The notes under the pieces are model-generated. The model made no database searches. It was given only the letters and a program-made list of their open reading frames with translations, and had not been told where the DNA came from. From Glycomyces tenuis DSM 44171 (GTDB lineage: Bacteria; Actinomycetota; Actinomycetes; Mycobacteriales; Micromonosporaceae), in assembly GCF_000427885.1 (NCBI RefSeq), contig NZ_KE386601.1, positions 1 to 50,064 of the forward strand: a DNA stretch of 50,064 bases, written 5' to 3'. Of this stretch, positions 32,520-41,332 are shown in pieces (the first letter of the stretch is position 1; every line of letters starts with the position of its first letter). A program made the translations under genes and the position numbers.

Positions 32520-34304
32520 TCAGGCGGGCTCGATCGAGCCGTCGAGGATCCGGATCATGATCGGGTTGTCGAAGTAGACGTCGTTGAGCTCGTAGGCCCC
32601 CGAGTCGACCTTCTCGACCCGCTCGCCCTCGATGGCGTAGGTGACGCGCTGGTTCAGGAACAGCGGCAGGCGCGGCAGGGTCTCGTTGAACACGATGCCC
32701 AGCTGCTTGTTCGCCTCGGCCTGCTCGGCCTCGGTGCCCTTCTGCGCCTTCAGGTACAGCTCGTCGACGTTGACCGTGCCCTGGGTCTGCGTCTCCACCG
32801 CGTCGGTGGGGATGCCCATGCCGGGGGCGTCGGCCGTGTTCGCGTTGTCGGTGAACCAGGCCATCTGCCAGGAGCCGTAGACGTATGGCACGAAGGGGTT
32901 CGCCCACTGGCGCACCGCGATGTCGAAGTCGCCGGCGCCCCAGGTGCCCCACTGGTTCCCGTCGTCGGGCAGGTTCCGGTAGGTGATGGTGAAGCCGAAC
33001 TCGTTCAGCTGGCTCATCGCCTGCTCGCCGGTCAGCGCGAAGTCGGTCCAGCCGTCGATGCCGATGATCTCGTACTCGGCCAGGGCGCCGTCCGGCTTGT
33101 GCCAGCCGTCGTCCTCCTTGGTCCAGCCGGCCTCCTCCAGCAGCGAGGTGGCCTTGTCGTGGTCGCTGGCGTAGTACTCCAGCTCGACGTCGTCGAACAG
33201 GCCCTCGGCGTGCGGGTCGGGCAGGCCCGTGTAGGTCGCGGGGATGTAGTAGCCGCCGGCGCCCTTGGCGATCTCGCCGATGATCTCGGTGTCGAAGACG
33301 TACATGAAGGCCTTGCGGACCCGCACGTCGGCGAACTCGGGGAAGCGGCCCTGGTTGAGCATGAGGCCGATGCCGTCGTAGCCGGGCGTGGAGATCTCCT
33401 TAAGGCCCTCGACTCCGGCGATGGTCTGCCGGTCGGTCGCGCCGAGCACCTGCGTGGAGTAGTCGACCTCCCGGTTGAGCAGCATCTGCACGCTCGCGGC
33501 GTTGTCGCCCTTCTGGACCTCGACGGTGTCGAAGTTCACCTGGTCGGCGAACAGGCCGTCGGAGTGGACGCTGAAGGTCACGACGGTCTCGCCGATCTCC
33601 TCGAACTTGTACGCGCCGCAGGTGACGGGCATCCCGTCGTCGAGGAAGTCCTCGGCGGCGATCTGCTCGGACAGCGCCGACTGCTCGGGGTCGCCCTGCA
33701 CCACGCCCGAGGCCACCAGCTCGGCGGCCTGGTCCATCCACTCGCCGTAGCGGGCGTGCGGGAGGACCTGGGTCTTCAGGACGCCGTGGTCGACGCCGGG
33801 GAAGACCTCGGTGTAGACCACGGTCACCGTCAGGTCGTCATCGGCGGTCGCCGACACGACCTGGTCCCAGCCGATGGTGCCCTGCGCGGCGTTGAGCTTC
33901 TGCAGGTTGATCGAGCCGACCAGGTCGGTGGCGGTGACGTCCTTGTCGTCGGTCCACTTGAGGCCCTCGCGGAGCTTCACGGTCAGCGTGGTGCCGTCCA
34001 GTGAGATCGTCTCGGCGAGCTGAGGGATCCATTCGTTGGTGCCCCAGTCCACGAGCGCCGGGCGCGGCAGGAACAGCTCGGCCACCGGCGCGGCGACCAG
34101 GAGCGCGGCGTTGCTGATCGCGGCGTTGTGGTGCTGCGTGGTGGTGTCGAAGGGGTAGACGTAGACGAATTTCCCGCTGGCCCCCTCGTCTTCGCCTTCG
34201 GCCTGGCAGGCTCCAAGGACGCTGGTGGCGGCGACGGCGCCCGCGCCGATGCCGACCGTCTGCATCAGGCGGCGTCGGGAGAGCTCGAAATTCTGAGAGG
34301 TCAT
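32520..34304 (-). CDS. SBP_bac_5 family solute-binding lipoprotein
   Basis: This 594-residue binding protein belongs to a Dpp/Opp-type ABC importer. The Tat-like signal SRRRLMQTVGIGAGAVAATS leads to lipobox VLGAC with lipidated C33. The mature part has family landmarks such as VKLREGLKWTDDKDVTATD and RKAFMYVFDTEII. Family 5 binding proteins take peptides, nickel or oligosaccharides; the ligand cannot be told here. It is the last gene of the operon and its ATG overlaps the stop of the small membrane gene (ATGA). Confidence 0.9.
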   Translation of the reverse strand: MTSQNFELSRRRLMQTVGIGAGAVAATSVLGACQAEGEDEGASGKFVYVYPFDTTTQHHNAAISNAALLVAAPVAELFLPRPALVDWGTNEWIPQLAETISLDGTTLTVKLREGLKWTDDKDVTATDLVGSINLQKLNAAQGTIGWDQVVSATADDDLTVTVVYTEVFPGVDHGVLKTQVLPHARYGEWMDQAAELVASGVVQGDPEQSALSEQIAAEDFLDDGMPVTCGAYKFEEIGETVVTFSVHSDGLFADQVNFDTVEVQKGDNAASVQMLLNREVDYSTQVLGATDRQTIAGVEGLKEISTPGYDGIGLMLNQGRFPEFADVRVRKAFMYVFDTEIIGEIAKGAGGYYIPATYTGLPDPHAEGLFDDVELEYYASDHDKATSLLEEAGWTKEDDGWHKPDGALAEYEIIGIDGWTDFALTGEQAMSQLNEFGFTITYRNLPDDGNQWGTWGAGDFDIAVRQWANPFVPYVYGSWQMAWFTDNANTADAPGMGIPTDAVETQTQGTVNVDELYLKAQKGTEAEQAEANKQLGIVFNETLPRLPLFLNQRVTYAIEGERVEKVDSGAYELNDVYFDNPIMIRILDGSIEPA

Positions 34305-34489
34305 CGCCTCTTCCTTTCCATGTAAAGGGCTGTTGTAGAGATGAGGACGAGGAAGACCCCGAGCCCGACCGTCAGCGTGCTGATGGTGGACTCCGCCGTC
34401 CCCGCGGGTAGGTAGAGCAGGAGGAGGGCCGCGCTCAGAGTCAGGAAGACCCCGAACCCGAGCCCGAATCTGGCGATCAGGCCGACCAT
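34301..34489 (-). CDS. 62-residue two-helix membrane protein in the ABC operon
   Basis: This small protein consists almost wholly of two hydrophobic helices (LIARFGLGFGVFLTLSAALL and LTVGLGVFLVLISTTALYM) separated by a short loop (PAGTAESTIS), with a basic end ERKRR. ATG 34489 overlaps the ATPase gene by 13 bp, and its stop overlaps the binding-protein start, so it is translated as part of the operon. I recognise no family. An accessory role in the transporter complex is plausible from position only. Confidence 0.65.
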   Translation of the reverse strand: MVGLIARFGLGFGVFLTLSAALLLLYLPAGTAESTISTLTVGLGVFLVLISTTALYMERKRR

Positions 34490-35601
34490 GCCGCGCCCCG
34501 AGGGGAGCCTGAGCCCAAGGCGGACTCGGCAGGGTCGTCCGAGGGGCTCCGCCCGTGGTCGCGGGAGACCACGTGGCAGGCCAGCCTCCGGCCGCCCGCG
34601 GCGCCGGGGGCCGCCGGGCGGCCCCCGAACCGGATGAGCGGCGGTTCGGCGTCGTCGCACAGACCCGGCTCGTAGGCCGGGCAGCGCGGGTGGAAGGCGC
34701 AGCCGGACGGCAGCGCGGTCAGGCTGGGGATGTCGGCCGACCGCAGCTCGGAGGCGGCCCGGTTGGCCCTGGCCAGGTCCGGGTCGGGCTCGCAGACCGC
34801 TCCGATGAGCGCCTTGGTGTAGGGGTGCTGCGGGTTCCCGATCACCTCCGGGGTGGGGCCGTGCTCGACGACCTTCCCCAGGTACATGACCGCGATCTCG
34901 CCGTCCCAGGCGAAGTACTTGGCGACGGCGAGGTCGTGGGTGATGAACAGGAATCCGACGTCGAGCTCGTCGCGGAGCTTGCCGAGGGTGTTGAGCAGGC
35001 TCACCCGGATCGAGACGTCCAGCATGGACGTGGACTCGTCGCAGATGAGCAGCTCGGGGTTCATCGCCAGGGAGCGGGCCACGTTGACCCTCTGGCGCTG
35101 GCCGCCCGACAGCTGGTGCGGGTAGGAGTCCAGGTAGGACTCGGGCGGGGTGAGGTCGACGAGCCGGAGCAGCTCACCGGCCTTCTCGCGGGCCTCGGCC
35201 TTGGACCTGACCTGCTTGTGGCGGCGCAGGCCCGCGGTGAGCGTCGAGAAGACGGTGCGGGTGGGGTTGAGCGCGGCGTAGGGGTCCTGGTGGATGAACT
35301 GGACGGCGCGGCGGTAGGCGAGGCGCTCGGCCGAGCTCATCCGGCTGACGTCCTTGCCGCGGAAGGCGACGGTGCCGCCGGTGGGCTTCGTCAGGCCGGC
35401 GGCGGCGCGGGCCGTGGTGGTCTTGCCGCAGCCGGACTCGCCGACCAGGCACAGGACCTTGCCGGGTCGCACCTCCAGGTCGACGCCGCCGACGGCGGGG
35501 ACCTCGCCCTTCCCGGTGTCGAAGACCTGCTCCAGACCGGAGAGCTTCAGCAGCGGCTCGGACCCCGCCGTTTCGGGGCCGCGGGTGGGCACGTCAGACA
35601 T
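34477..35601 (-). CDS. Dpp/Opp-type ABC transporter ATPase (DppF/OppF-like)
   Basis: This 374-residue ATPase has Walker A GESGCGKTTT, signature LSGGQRQRV, Walker B ELLICDESTSMLD and the C-terminal oligopeptide-type extension with CAFHPRCPAYEPGLC, a Cys-rich motif common in this subfamily. ATG 35601 has AAGGAG upstream and overlaps the preceding ATPase stop by 8 bp; the longer frame was rejected. Walker B reads CDEST instead of the usual DEPT, as in other OppF-like proteins. Confidence 0.92.
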   Translation of the reverse strand: MSDVPTRGPETAGSEPLLKLSGLEQVFDTGKGEVPAVGGVDLEVRPGKVLCLVGESGCGKTTTARAAAGLTKPTGGTVAFRGKDVSRMSSAERLAYRRAVQFIHQDPYAALNPTRTVFSTLTAGLRRHKQVRSKAEAREKAGELLRLVDLTPPESYLDSYPHQLSGGQRQRVNVARSLAMNPELLICDESTSMLDVSIRVSLLNTLGKLRDELDVGFLFITHDLAVAKYFAWDGEIAVMYLGKVVEHGPTPEVIGNPQHPYTKALIGAVCEPDPDLARANRAASELRSADIPSLTALPSGCAFHPRCPAYEPGLCDDAEPPLIRFGGRPAAPGAAGGRRLACHVVSRDHGRSPSDDPAESALGSGSPRGAAWSA

Positions 35602-36685
35602 TGGTGGGCTCCTTCTCCGCCGAGGCCGCTTGGCCGCCCGCGGTCTTGCGTTCCAGACGGACCCGGTCGTGGTGGAGGCACGCCGCGGCATGCGTCATGC
35701 CGTCGGGGCGTTCGGCGAGGACCTCGAGGGCCACCGGGGCGGCCTTGCACTCCTCGGTGGCGAAGGCGCACCTGGGGTGGAAGGCGCAGCCGTCCGGCAT
35801 GGCCTTGAGGCTCGGCGGGTAGCCGGGGATCGACTCGAGCCTCGGCGTGGCCCCACTGGCGGGCACGGCGTCCTTGACCGGCATGACCGCGTTGATGAGC
35901 CCGGCCGTGTACGGGTGCTTCGGGGCGTGGAAGATGTCCCGGGCCGAGCCGGTCTCGATGATCCTCCCCGCGTACATCGTGGCGACCCGGTCGGCCAGCT
36001 CGGCGGCCAGGCCGAGGTCGTGGGTGATGAAGACCATCGTGAAGCCGAACTGGCGGCGCAGCTCGTGGAGCTGCTGCACGATCTGCCGCTGGGTCAGCAG
36101 GTCCAGGGCGGTGGTCGGCTCGTCGAGGACGAGCACCTGCGGGTTCAAGGCGATCGCCAGCGCGATGAGCGCCCGCTGCTTCATGCCGCCGGACAGCTCG
36201 TGCGGGAAGGACGGCAGCACCCGGTCGGGGTCGAGCCTGACGGCCTCCAGCAGCTCGCCGGCGCGCCGCTCGACGGCCTGCTTCGTCCAGCGCTTCCCGC
36301 CGGAGTGGTCCCTGAGCGTGTCGGCGAAGTGGTCGACGATCCTGATGACGGGGTTGAAGGCGTTCATGGCGCCCTGGAAGACCATCGCGGCCTCGTTCCA
36401 GCGGAATCGCCGCAGCGGCTCCTTGCCCATCGTGAGCAGGTCGGCGCGGGTGCCGTCCTTGAGCCGGTACACCAGCGAGCCGGAGGTGATCCTCCCCGGC
36501 CCGGGGAGCAGGCGCAGCAGGCCGAGCCCGAGGGTGGTCTTGCCGCAGCCGGACTCGCCGACGAGCGCCAGGGACTGGCCCTCGTACAGGTCGAGGTCGA
36601 CGCCGGTGACGGCGGTGACGGATTCCTTTCGGCCGGTGCGGTAGGCGATCTCGAGGTCGCGGACGCTGAGAATCGGTTCTGTCAC
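35594..36685 (-). CDS. Dpp/Opp-type ABC transporter ATPase (DppD/OppD-like)
   Basis: This 363-residue first ATPase of the importer has Walker A GESGCGKTT (~43-51), Q-loop MVFQGAMNAFNP, signature LSGGMKQR, Walker B VLVLDEPTTALD, and the C-terminal CAFHPRCAFATEEC extension. It should form the heterodimer with the next ATPase. The start is ATG 36685, 4 bp after the permease stop. Confidence 0.93.
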   Translation of the reverse strand: MTEPILSVRDLEIAYRTGRKESVTAVTGVDLDLYEGQSLALVGESGCGKTTLGLGLLRLLPGPGRITSGSLVYRLKDGTRADLLTMGKEPLRRFRWNEAAMVFQGAMNAFNPVIRIVDHFADTLRDHSGGKRWTKQAVERRAGELLEAVRLDPDRVLPSFPHELSGGMKQRALIALAIALNPQVLVLDEPTTALDLLTQRQIVQQLHELRRQFGFTMVFITHDLGLAAELADRVATMYAGRIIETGSARDIFHAPKHPYTAGLINAVMPVKDAVPASGATPRLESIPGYPPSLKAMPDGCAFHPRCAFATEECKAAPVALEVLAERPDGMTHAAACLHHDRVRLERKTAGGQAASAEKEPTNV

Positions 36686-36689
36686 GGTC

Positions 36690-37604
36690 TCACCTTTCCC
36701 TCAGGCGCGGGTTGAGGGCCTGGTCGAGGCCGCGGCCCATGGTGACCAGCCCGATCGTGAAGAGCACGATCATGACCAGCGGTGCGATGACGTACGGCAG
36801 CGTGGTCGGGTTGAGATAGAAGTTGTCGCGCCACGAGATGTGGATCATCAGGCCCCAGTTCGGGGTGCCCGAGGGCATGAGCCCGAGGACGTAGAGGCCG
36901 ACGATGGCGTAGATCGCCTGGTTCACCGCGATGACGAAGTTGACGAAGATGAACCCGGCCATGTTCGGCAGGATCTCCCGGAAGACGATGCGCGCCGCGC
37001 CGAGGTCCTGGAGCCTGGCGGCCTCGACGAACTCGCGCTCCTTGAGGCTCATCACCTGCGCCCGGATGGACCGGAACAGGAAGGCCCACATGGTGGAGCC
37101 GACGACGAGGGCGATGCCCCAGGGCGGGATGTTCTCGAAGAAGGCGACGACGGCGAGCATCAGCAGGAACTGCGGGATGGTGACGGTGACGTCGGTGAGC
37201 TGGAGCAGGATCGAGTCGATCCGGCCGCGGAAGTAGCCGGCGATCGAGCCGAGGGTCACGGCGACGAAGACGGCCATGACGGCCGCCAGGGCGCCCACCC
37301 AGATCGGCTCGGCACCGGAGTTGACCAGGATCTTGAAGGTGTCCTTGCCCTCGTACTGGGTGCCGAGCCAGTGCTCGGCCGAGGGCGAGAGCCAGATCTT
37401 GGAGACGTCGGTCGGGTTGTGCTGGTCGATCAGCAGCGGGCCGACGAAGGAGAACAGGACGATGGCGAGCACCAGGAGGGAGCCGATGAAGCCGGCGGGG
37501 GAGCGGGTCAGCCCGGTCCAGATCTGGCCGAGGGCCGACTGACGCGCCTCGGGCGCGGGAGCGGCGGCGGTGTCCGCCGTGCTGACGGCTGCGCTTTCCA
37601 GCAT
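36690..37604 (-). CDS. Dpp/Opp-type ABC permease (DppC/OppC-like)
   Basis: This 304-residue inner membrane permease has an ~28-residue polar start, then a first helix (FIGSLLVLAIVLFSFVGPLL). The family OppC_N and BPD_transp_1 domains follow, with REFVEAARLQDLGAARIVFREILPN as the EAA loop that contacts the ATPases. ATG 37604 has GAGGAGG upstream and was preferred over the very long frame to 39272. It is 2 bp from the preceding permease stop. Confidence 0.92.
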   Translation of the reverse strand: MLESAAVSTADTAAAPAPEARQSALGQIWTGLTRSPAGFIGSLLVLAIVLFSFVGPLLIDQHNPTDVSKIWLSPSAEHWLGTQYEGKDTFKILVNSGAEPIWVGALAAVMAVFVAVTLGSIAGYFRGRIDSILLQLTDVTVTIPQFLLMLAVVAFFENIPPWGIALVVGSTMWAFLFRSIRAQVMSLKEREFVEAARLQDLGAARIVFREILPNMAGFIFVNFVIAVNQAIYAIVGLYVLGLMPSGTPNWGLMIHISWRDNFYLNPTTLPYVIAPLVMIVLFTIGLVTMGRGLDQALNPRLRER

Positions 37605-37606
37605 GG

Positions 37607-38701
37607 TCAGGCCTCCTCGGTCTTGATGCGGGGGTCGACCTTCGACAGGACGAGGTCGACGGTGAGGCTGGCGAGGACGACCGAGGTCGCCAGGACGATC
37701 ACGGCGGCCTGCACGACCGGGTAGTCGCGGTTGGTGATGGCGCTCATGAGCATCTGCCCGGCGCCGGGGTAGTCCAGGACCTGCTCGATGACGATCGAGC
37801 CGCCGACGAGGGTGCCGACGGCGAGCGCGATCTGGGGGATGACCGGGAGCAGGGCGTTGCGGCCGACGTAGGCGCGCCCGATGCGGCCGGCTTTGAGGCC
37901 CCTGGCCTGCGCGACGGTCACGTAGTCCTCGGTGAGGACCTCGGTGGTGGCGGCCTTCATGTTGAGCATGAAGGAGCCGGTGGCGGTGAACGAGAAGGCG
38001 AGGATCGGCAGGATCGCGTGGTAGAGGGCGTCGCCGATGAACACGGCGTTGAAGCCGGGCTCGACGCCGGCGGTGACGCGCCCGCGCATCTCCAGGAACG
38101 GCAGGATCTCCAGGACGGTGTAGCCGATGACGACGACCGCGGCGATGAGGATGTAGTTCGGGACGCCGGTGAGGAAGGACCCGATCGAGGTCATGACGTG
38201 GTCGAAGGCCGAGCCGCGCCGGTAGGCCATGATCATGCCGACGGTCAGGCCGACGGTGACGGCGAGGGCGACGCCGGCGCCGACGGCGAACAGCGTCCAC
38301 GGCAGGTACTCCATGACGTGCTCGAAGACCGTGCTGCTCGGGTTGGTCAGCGAGTTGCCGAGGTCGAGGGTGACCAGGCCCTGGAGGAACTCGAGGTACT
38401 GCTGCCACAGCGGGGCGGTGGTGTCGTAGTGGATCATGTTCGTGGCGGTCGCCATGGCCTGGTCGTGCGTCATCCCGGCGCTGTTGAGGCGCCCGGCCAT
38501 GATCTCGATCGGGTCGCCGGGCATGAAGTGCATGAGCAGGAACGTGATCGTCGAGACCAGCCAGATGACGAACACGGACTGGCAGACGCGTCGGAAGGCG
38601 TATGAGGTCCATACGCGCCGGAGGACGCTCTGGCCGGGGGGCCGCCGCCGCTCGGCGGCGGGCTCCGCGTCCGTCGGCGGGGGCGCGGTCGGAACTGTCA
38701 C
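37607..38701 (-). CDS. Dpp/Opp-type ABC permease (DppB/OppB-like)
   Basis: This 364-residue permease opens the operon. GTG 38701 (MTVPTAPPPTD) follows AAGGAG; the ORF can be extended to 38773 but those residues lack an RBS. A polar Pro-rich start (~1-30) precedes the first helix (VFVIWLVSTITFLLMHFMPGDP, typical of DppB). The EAA-type loop is TEDYVTVAQARGLKAGRIG and the last helix is before DPRIKTEEA. It pairs with the next gene to form the channel. Confidence 0.92.
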   Translation of the reverse strand: MTVPTAPPPTDAEPAAERRRPPGQSVLRRVWTSYAFRRVCQSVFVIWLVSTITFLLMHFMPGDPIEIMAGRLNSAGMTHDQAMATATNMIHYDTTAPLWQQYLEFLQGLVTLDLGNSLTNPSSTVFEHVMEYLPWTLFAVGAGVALAVTVGLTVGMIMAYRRGSAFDHVMTSIGSFLTGVPNYILIAAVVVIGYTVLEILPFLEMRGRVTAGVEPGFNAVFIGDALYHAILPILAFSFTATGSFMLNMKAATTEVLTEDYVTVAQARGLKAGRIGRAYVGRNALLPVIPQIALAVGTLVGGSIVIEQVLDYPGAGQMLMSAITNRDYPVVQAAVIVLATSVVLASLTVDLVLSKVDPRIKTEEA

Positions 38702-39180
38702 CGGCACTCCTTCGTGCGTGAGTCGGGGTACGGTCCGGCGTCGGCCGCCGCGCTGTTCGATGCGGATGAACACCGGACCGAAACAAACTGGAAAGAATGT
38801 TTCTAGTTAACGAACTTACCTGCGGTGACATGCCACACGCCAGCCCTGAGACGGAATCGTTACGTTGCGGGCGGCGTTCTTCCAGCTCTCCTCGGTCGCG
38901 GAGCACCGGAGTCGACCGCCGCGCGGGCGCGTCCGGCGAGCGGCGAGGCCCGCGAGCCGCCGATTCGCCCGGTCGGGCCCCGTCCATCCATACCACGCTG
39001 TGACGATCGCCTCCCGGGCCTGCCTGTCGCCGCCGGCACAGCCCCAGTACGCTCGTACTGTTAGTAGCAGGGCATCTCGCGATGCCGAGCACACGCACGA
39101 CTCGGAGGCCTCGCCGAGGGGGCGACGCCGAGCCGATCACGGACAGCGCACCGAGCAGCGCTAGGAGAGGTACCGAACGC
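38702..39180. other. Divergent intergenic region between the ABC operon and icd
   Basis: This is 479 bp without a supported gene. It holds an AT-rich operator-like inverted repeat at 38786-38808 on the transporter side. Near icd there are two short hairpins: CAGTAC-GCTC-GTACTG (39045-39060) and GGCATC-TCGC-GATGCC (39071-39086), which could lie in its leader or promoter. The plus-strand frame through 38797-39164 shows no family features. Confidence 0.5.
38786..38808. promoter_or_regulatory. Operator-like inverted repeat upstream of the ABC operon
   Basis: AACTGGAAA-GAATG-TTTCTAGTT is a 9-bp inverted repeat with one mismatch and a 5-bp spacer, in a patch far more AT-rich than its surroundings, 85 bp before the first permease start. 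It resembles LacI/GntR-type operators of sugar-use genes. That would fit import of an oligosaccharide, but no regulator gene adjoins it. Confidence 0.45.
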
Positions 39181-40404
39181 ATGGCCAAGATCAAAGTCGC
39201 GGGCCCGGTCGTCGAACTCGACGGCGACGAGATGACCCGCATCATCTGGAGCAAGATCAAAGACGAGCTCATCCACCCCTACCTGGACGTGGACCTGAAG
39301 TACTACGACCTCTCCATCGAGCACCGCGACGCCACCGACGACCAGGTCACCGTCGACGCCGCGAACGCGATCGCCGAGCACCACGTCGGCGTCAAGTGCG
39401 CCACCATCACCCCCGACGAGGCCCGCGTCGAGGAGTTCGGCCTCAAGAAGATGTGGCGCAGCCCCAACGGCACCATCCGCAACATCCTCGGCGGCGTGGT
39501 CTTCCGCGAGCCCATCATCATGAACAACGTCCCCCGGCTCGTCCCCGGCTGGACCAAGCCCATCATCATCGGCCGCCACGCCCACGGCGACCAGTACAAG
39601 GCCACCGACTTCAAGGTCGACCGCCCCGGCACCCTGACCGTCACCTTCACCCCCGACGACGGCTCCGAGCCGATGGAGTTCGAGGTCGCCCGCTACCCGG
39701 AGGGCGGCGGCGTGGCCATGAGCATGTACAACTACAAGAAGTCCATCGAGGACTTCGCCCGCGCCTCCTTCCGCTACGGCCTCTCGCGGAACTACCCGGT
39801 GTACATGTCCACCAAGAACACCATCCTCAAGGCCTACGACGGCATGTTCAAGGACGTCTTCCAGGAGGTCTTCGACGCCGAGTTCAAGGCCGACTTCGAG
39901 GCCAAGGGCCTGACCTACGAGCACCGCCTCATCGACGACATGGTCGCCGCCGCGCTCAAGTGGGAGGGCGGCTACGTCTGGGCCTGCAAGAACTACGACG
40001 GCGACGTCCAGTCCGACACCGTCGCCCAGGGCTTCGGCTCGCTCGGCCTGATGACCTCGGTCCTGATGACCCCCGACGGCCGGACCGTCGAGGCCGAGGC
40101 CGCCCACGGCACCGTCACCCGCCACTACCGCCAGCACCAGGCCGGCAAGCCGACCTCGACCAACCCGATCGCCTCGATCTTCGCCTGGACGCGGGGCCTG
40201 GCCCACCGCGGCAAGCTCGACGGCACCCCCGAGGTCACCGGCTTCGCGGCCGACCTCGAGCAGGTCGTCATCGACACCGTCCAGGGCGGCCGCATGACCA
40301 AGGACCTGGCGCTGCTCGTCGGTCCCGAGCAGGAATGGCAGACCACCGACGAGTTCCTCGACACCCTCTCGGAGAACCTCGCCAAGCAGGCCGCCTCGGC
40401 GTGA
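39181..40404 (+). CDS. icd: NADP-dependent isocitrate dehydrogenase
   Basis: This 407-residue TCA-cycle enzyme converts isocitrate to 2-oxoglutarate and CO2 with NADPH. It is of the homodimeric, eukaryote-like IDH type: [13 protein letters not shown] at the start, [19 protein letters not shown] with the substrate-binding residues, [14 protein letters not shown], and [17 protein letters not shown] near the nucleotide site. ATG 39181 has AGGAGAGG upstream. It stands alone with its own terminator. Confidence 0.96.
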   Translation: MAKIKVAGPVVELDGDEMTRIIWSKIKDELIHPYLDVDLKYYDLSIEHRDATDDQVTVDAANAIAEHHVGVKCATITPDEARVEEFGLKKMWRSPNGTIRNILGGVVFREPIIMNNVPRLVPGWTKPIIIGRHAHGDQYKATDFKVDRPGTLTVTFTPDDGSEPMEFEVARYPEGGGVAMSMYNYKKSIEDFARASFRYGLSRNYPVYMSTKNTILKAYDGMFKDVFQEVFDAEFKADFEAKGLTYEHRLIDDMVAAALKWEGGYVWACKNYDGDVQSDTVAQGFGSLGLMTSVLMTPDGRTVEAEAAHGTVTRHYRQHQAGKPTSTNPIASIFAWTRGLAHRGKLDGTPEVTGFAADLEQVVIDTVQGGRMTKDLALLVGPEQEWQTTDEFLDTLSENLAKQAASA

Positions 40405-40496
40405 GGCCGTAACCCCGGGCCCGGAAGCTCGTTGAGCAGGGTGCGGTGCGCGAACGTCCCCTCCGGGTGGCGTCCGCGAGCCGTCCCTTCCCAGTT

Positions 40497-40548
40497 GGAG
40501 GCCCCAGCCGAGTGCGCTGTCGCACACTCGGCCGGGGCCTCCCCCCTT
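40497..40548 (+). terminator. Terminator of icd
   Basis: An 18-position stem has left arm 40497-40514 (GGAGGCCCCAGCCGAGTG) and right arm 40525-40542 (CACTCGGCCGGGGCCTCC), with one A-C mismatch and a 10-nt loop. CCCC-TTT follows. It lies 92 bp after the icd stop. Confidence 0.8.
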
Positions 40549-40597
40549 TCGCGGCTTGTAAACTCAGACCCGCCATGAACACTCGAGTGGAAGGCAC

Positions 40598-41332
40598 ATG
40601 CAAGTGAAAGGCGTCATCCTCGCCGCCGGCCAAGGGCAGCGTCTGCGCCCCGACACGGACGAGCTGCCCAAGACCCTCCTCCCGCTCACCGAGACCGAGA
40701 CGATCCTCGACACGATCGTCGCCGGGCTCGCCGCCGTCCGCGTCACCGACATCGCGGTCACCATCGGCCACGCCGCCCACAGGATCCGCGAGCACGCCCC
40801 GTCCCTCGAGGCCCGCTACGGTGTCACGGTCACCCTCGTCGACAACGACAAGCCCCACTGGAACAACGCCTACTCCCTGTGGACCGCCCGCGAGCACTAC
40901 GCCGAAGGCGCGATCCTGGTGAACGGCGACACGGTCCACCCCTACAGCATCGAAGAGCGCCTCCTGGACGCCGCCGAGGAGTCCGGGCAGCTCCTGCTCG
41001 CCCTCGACGACCACAAGACCCTCACCGAGGAGGCCATGAAGGTCCGCATCGGGCCCGGCGGCGTCGAACTCATCCACAAGCAGCAGCCGACCGAGGCCGC
41101 CGCCGGCGAGTACATCGGCGTCAGCCTCATCCCCGCCGGCCTCGCCGACGACCTCACCAAGGCCCTCGAGGCCACCTACACCCGCGACCACACCCTCTAC
41201 TACGAGGACGCCTACCAGCTCCTCGCCGAAGCCGGTCAGGTCGGCACCGTCTCCACCGGCCCCGTCGCCTGGACCGAGGTCGACGACCACGCCGACTGGG
41301 CCGCGGCCGAAGCCATCGTGAAGGGGCGCTAG
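40598..41332 (+). CDS. NTP transferase family nucleotidyltransferase (cytidylyltransferase-like)
   Basis: This 244-residue enzyme activates a phosphorylated alcohol or sugar as a nucleotide derivative. The N-terminal GVILAAGQGQRLRPDTDELPKTLLPL is the nucleotide-binding signature, and AILVNGDTV holds the metal Asp. Relatives include phosphocholine and inositol-phosphate cytidylyltransferases. With the next gene supplying glycerol 1-phosphate, a CDP-glycerol-type product is a reasonable inference. ATG 40598 has GGAAGG upstream; TAAACT (40559-40564) may be its -10. The stop shares one base with the next start. Confidence 0.8.
   Translation: MQVKGVILAAGQGQRLRPDTDELPKTLLPLTETETILDTIVAGLAAVRVTDIAVTIGHAAHRIREHAPSLEARYGVTVTLVDNDKPHWNNAYSLWTAREHYAEGAILVNGDTVHPYSIEERLLDAAEESGQLLLALDDHKTLTEEAMKVRIGPGGVELIHKQQPTEAAAGEYIGVSLIPAGLADDLTKALEATYTRDHTLYYEDAYQLLAEAGQVGTVSTGPVAWTEVDDHADWAAAEAIVKGR

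Noticed and set aside
32448..34004. Plus-strand frame of 518 codons opposite the solute-binding protein
   Set aside because: It mirrors a gene with a clear lipoprotein signal and family motifs; no RBS or domain.
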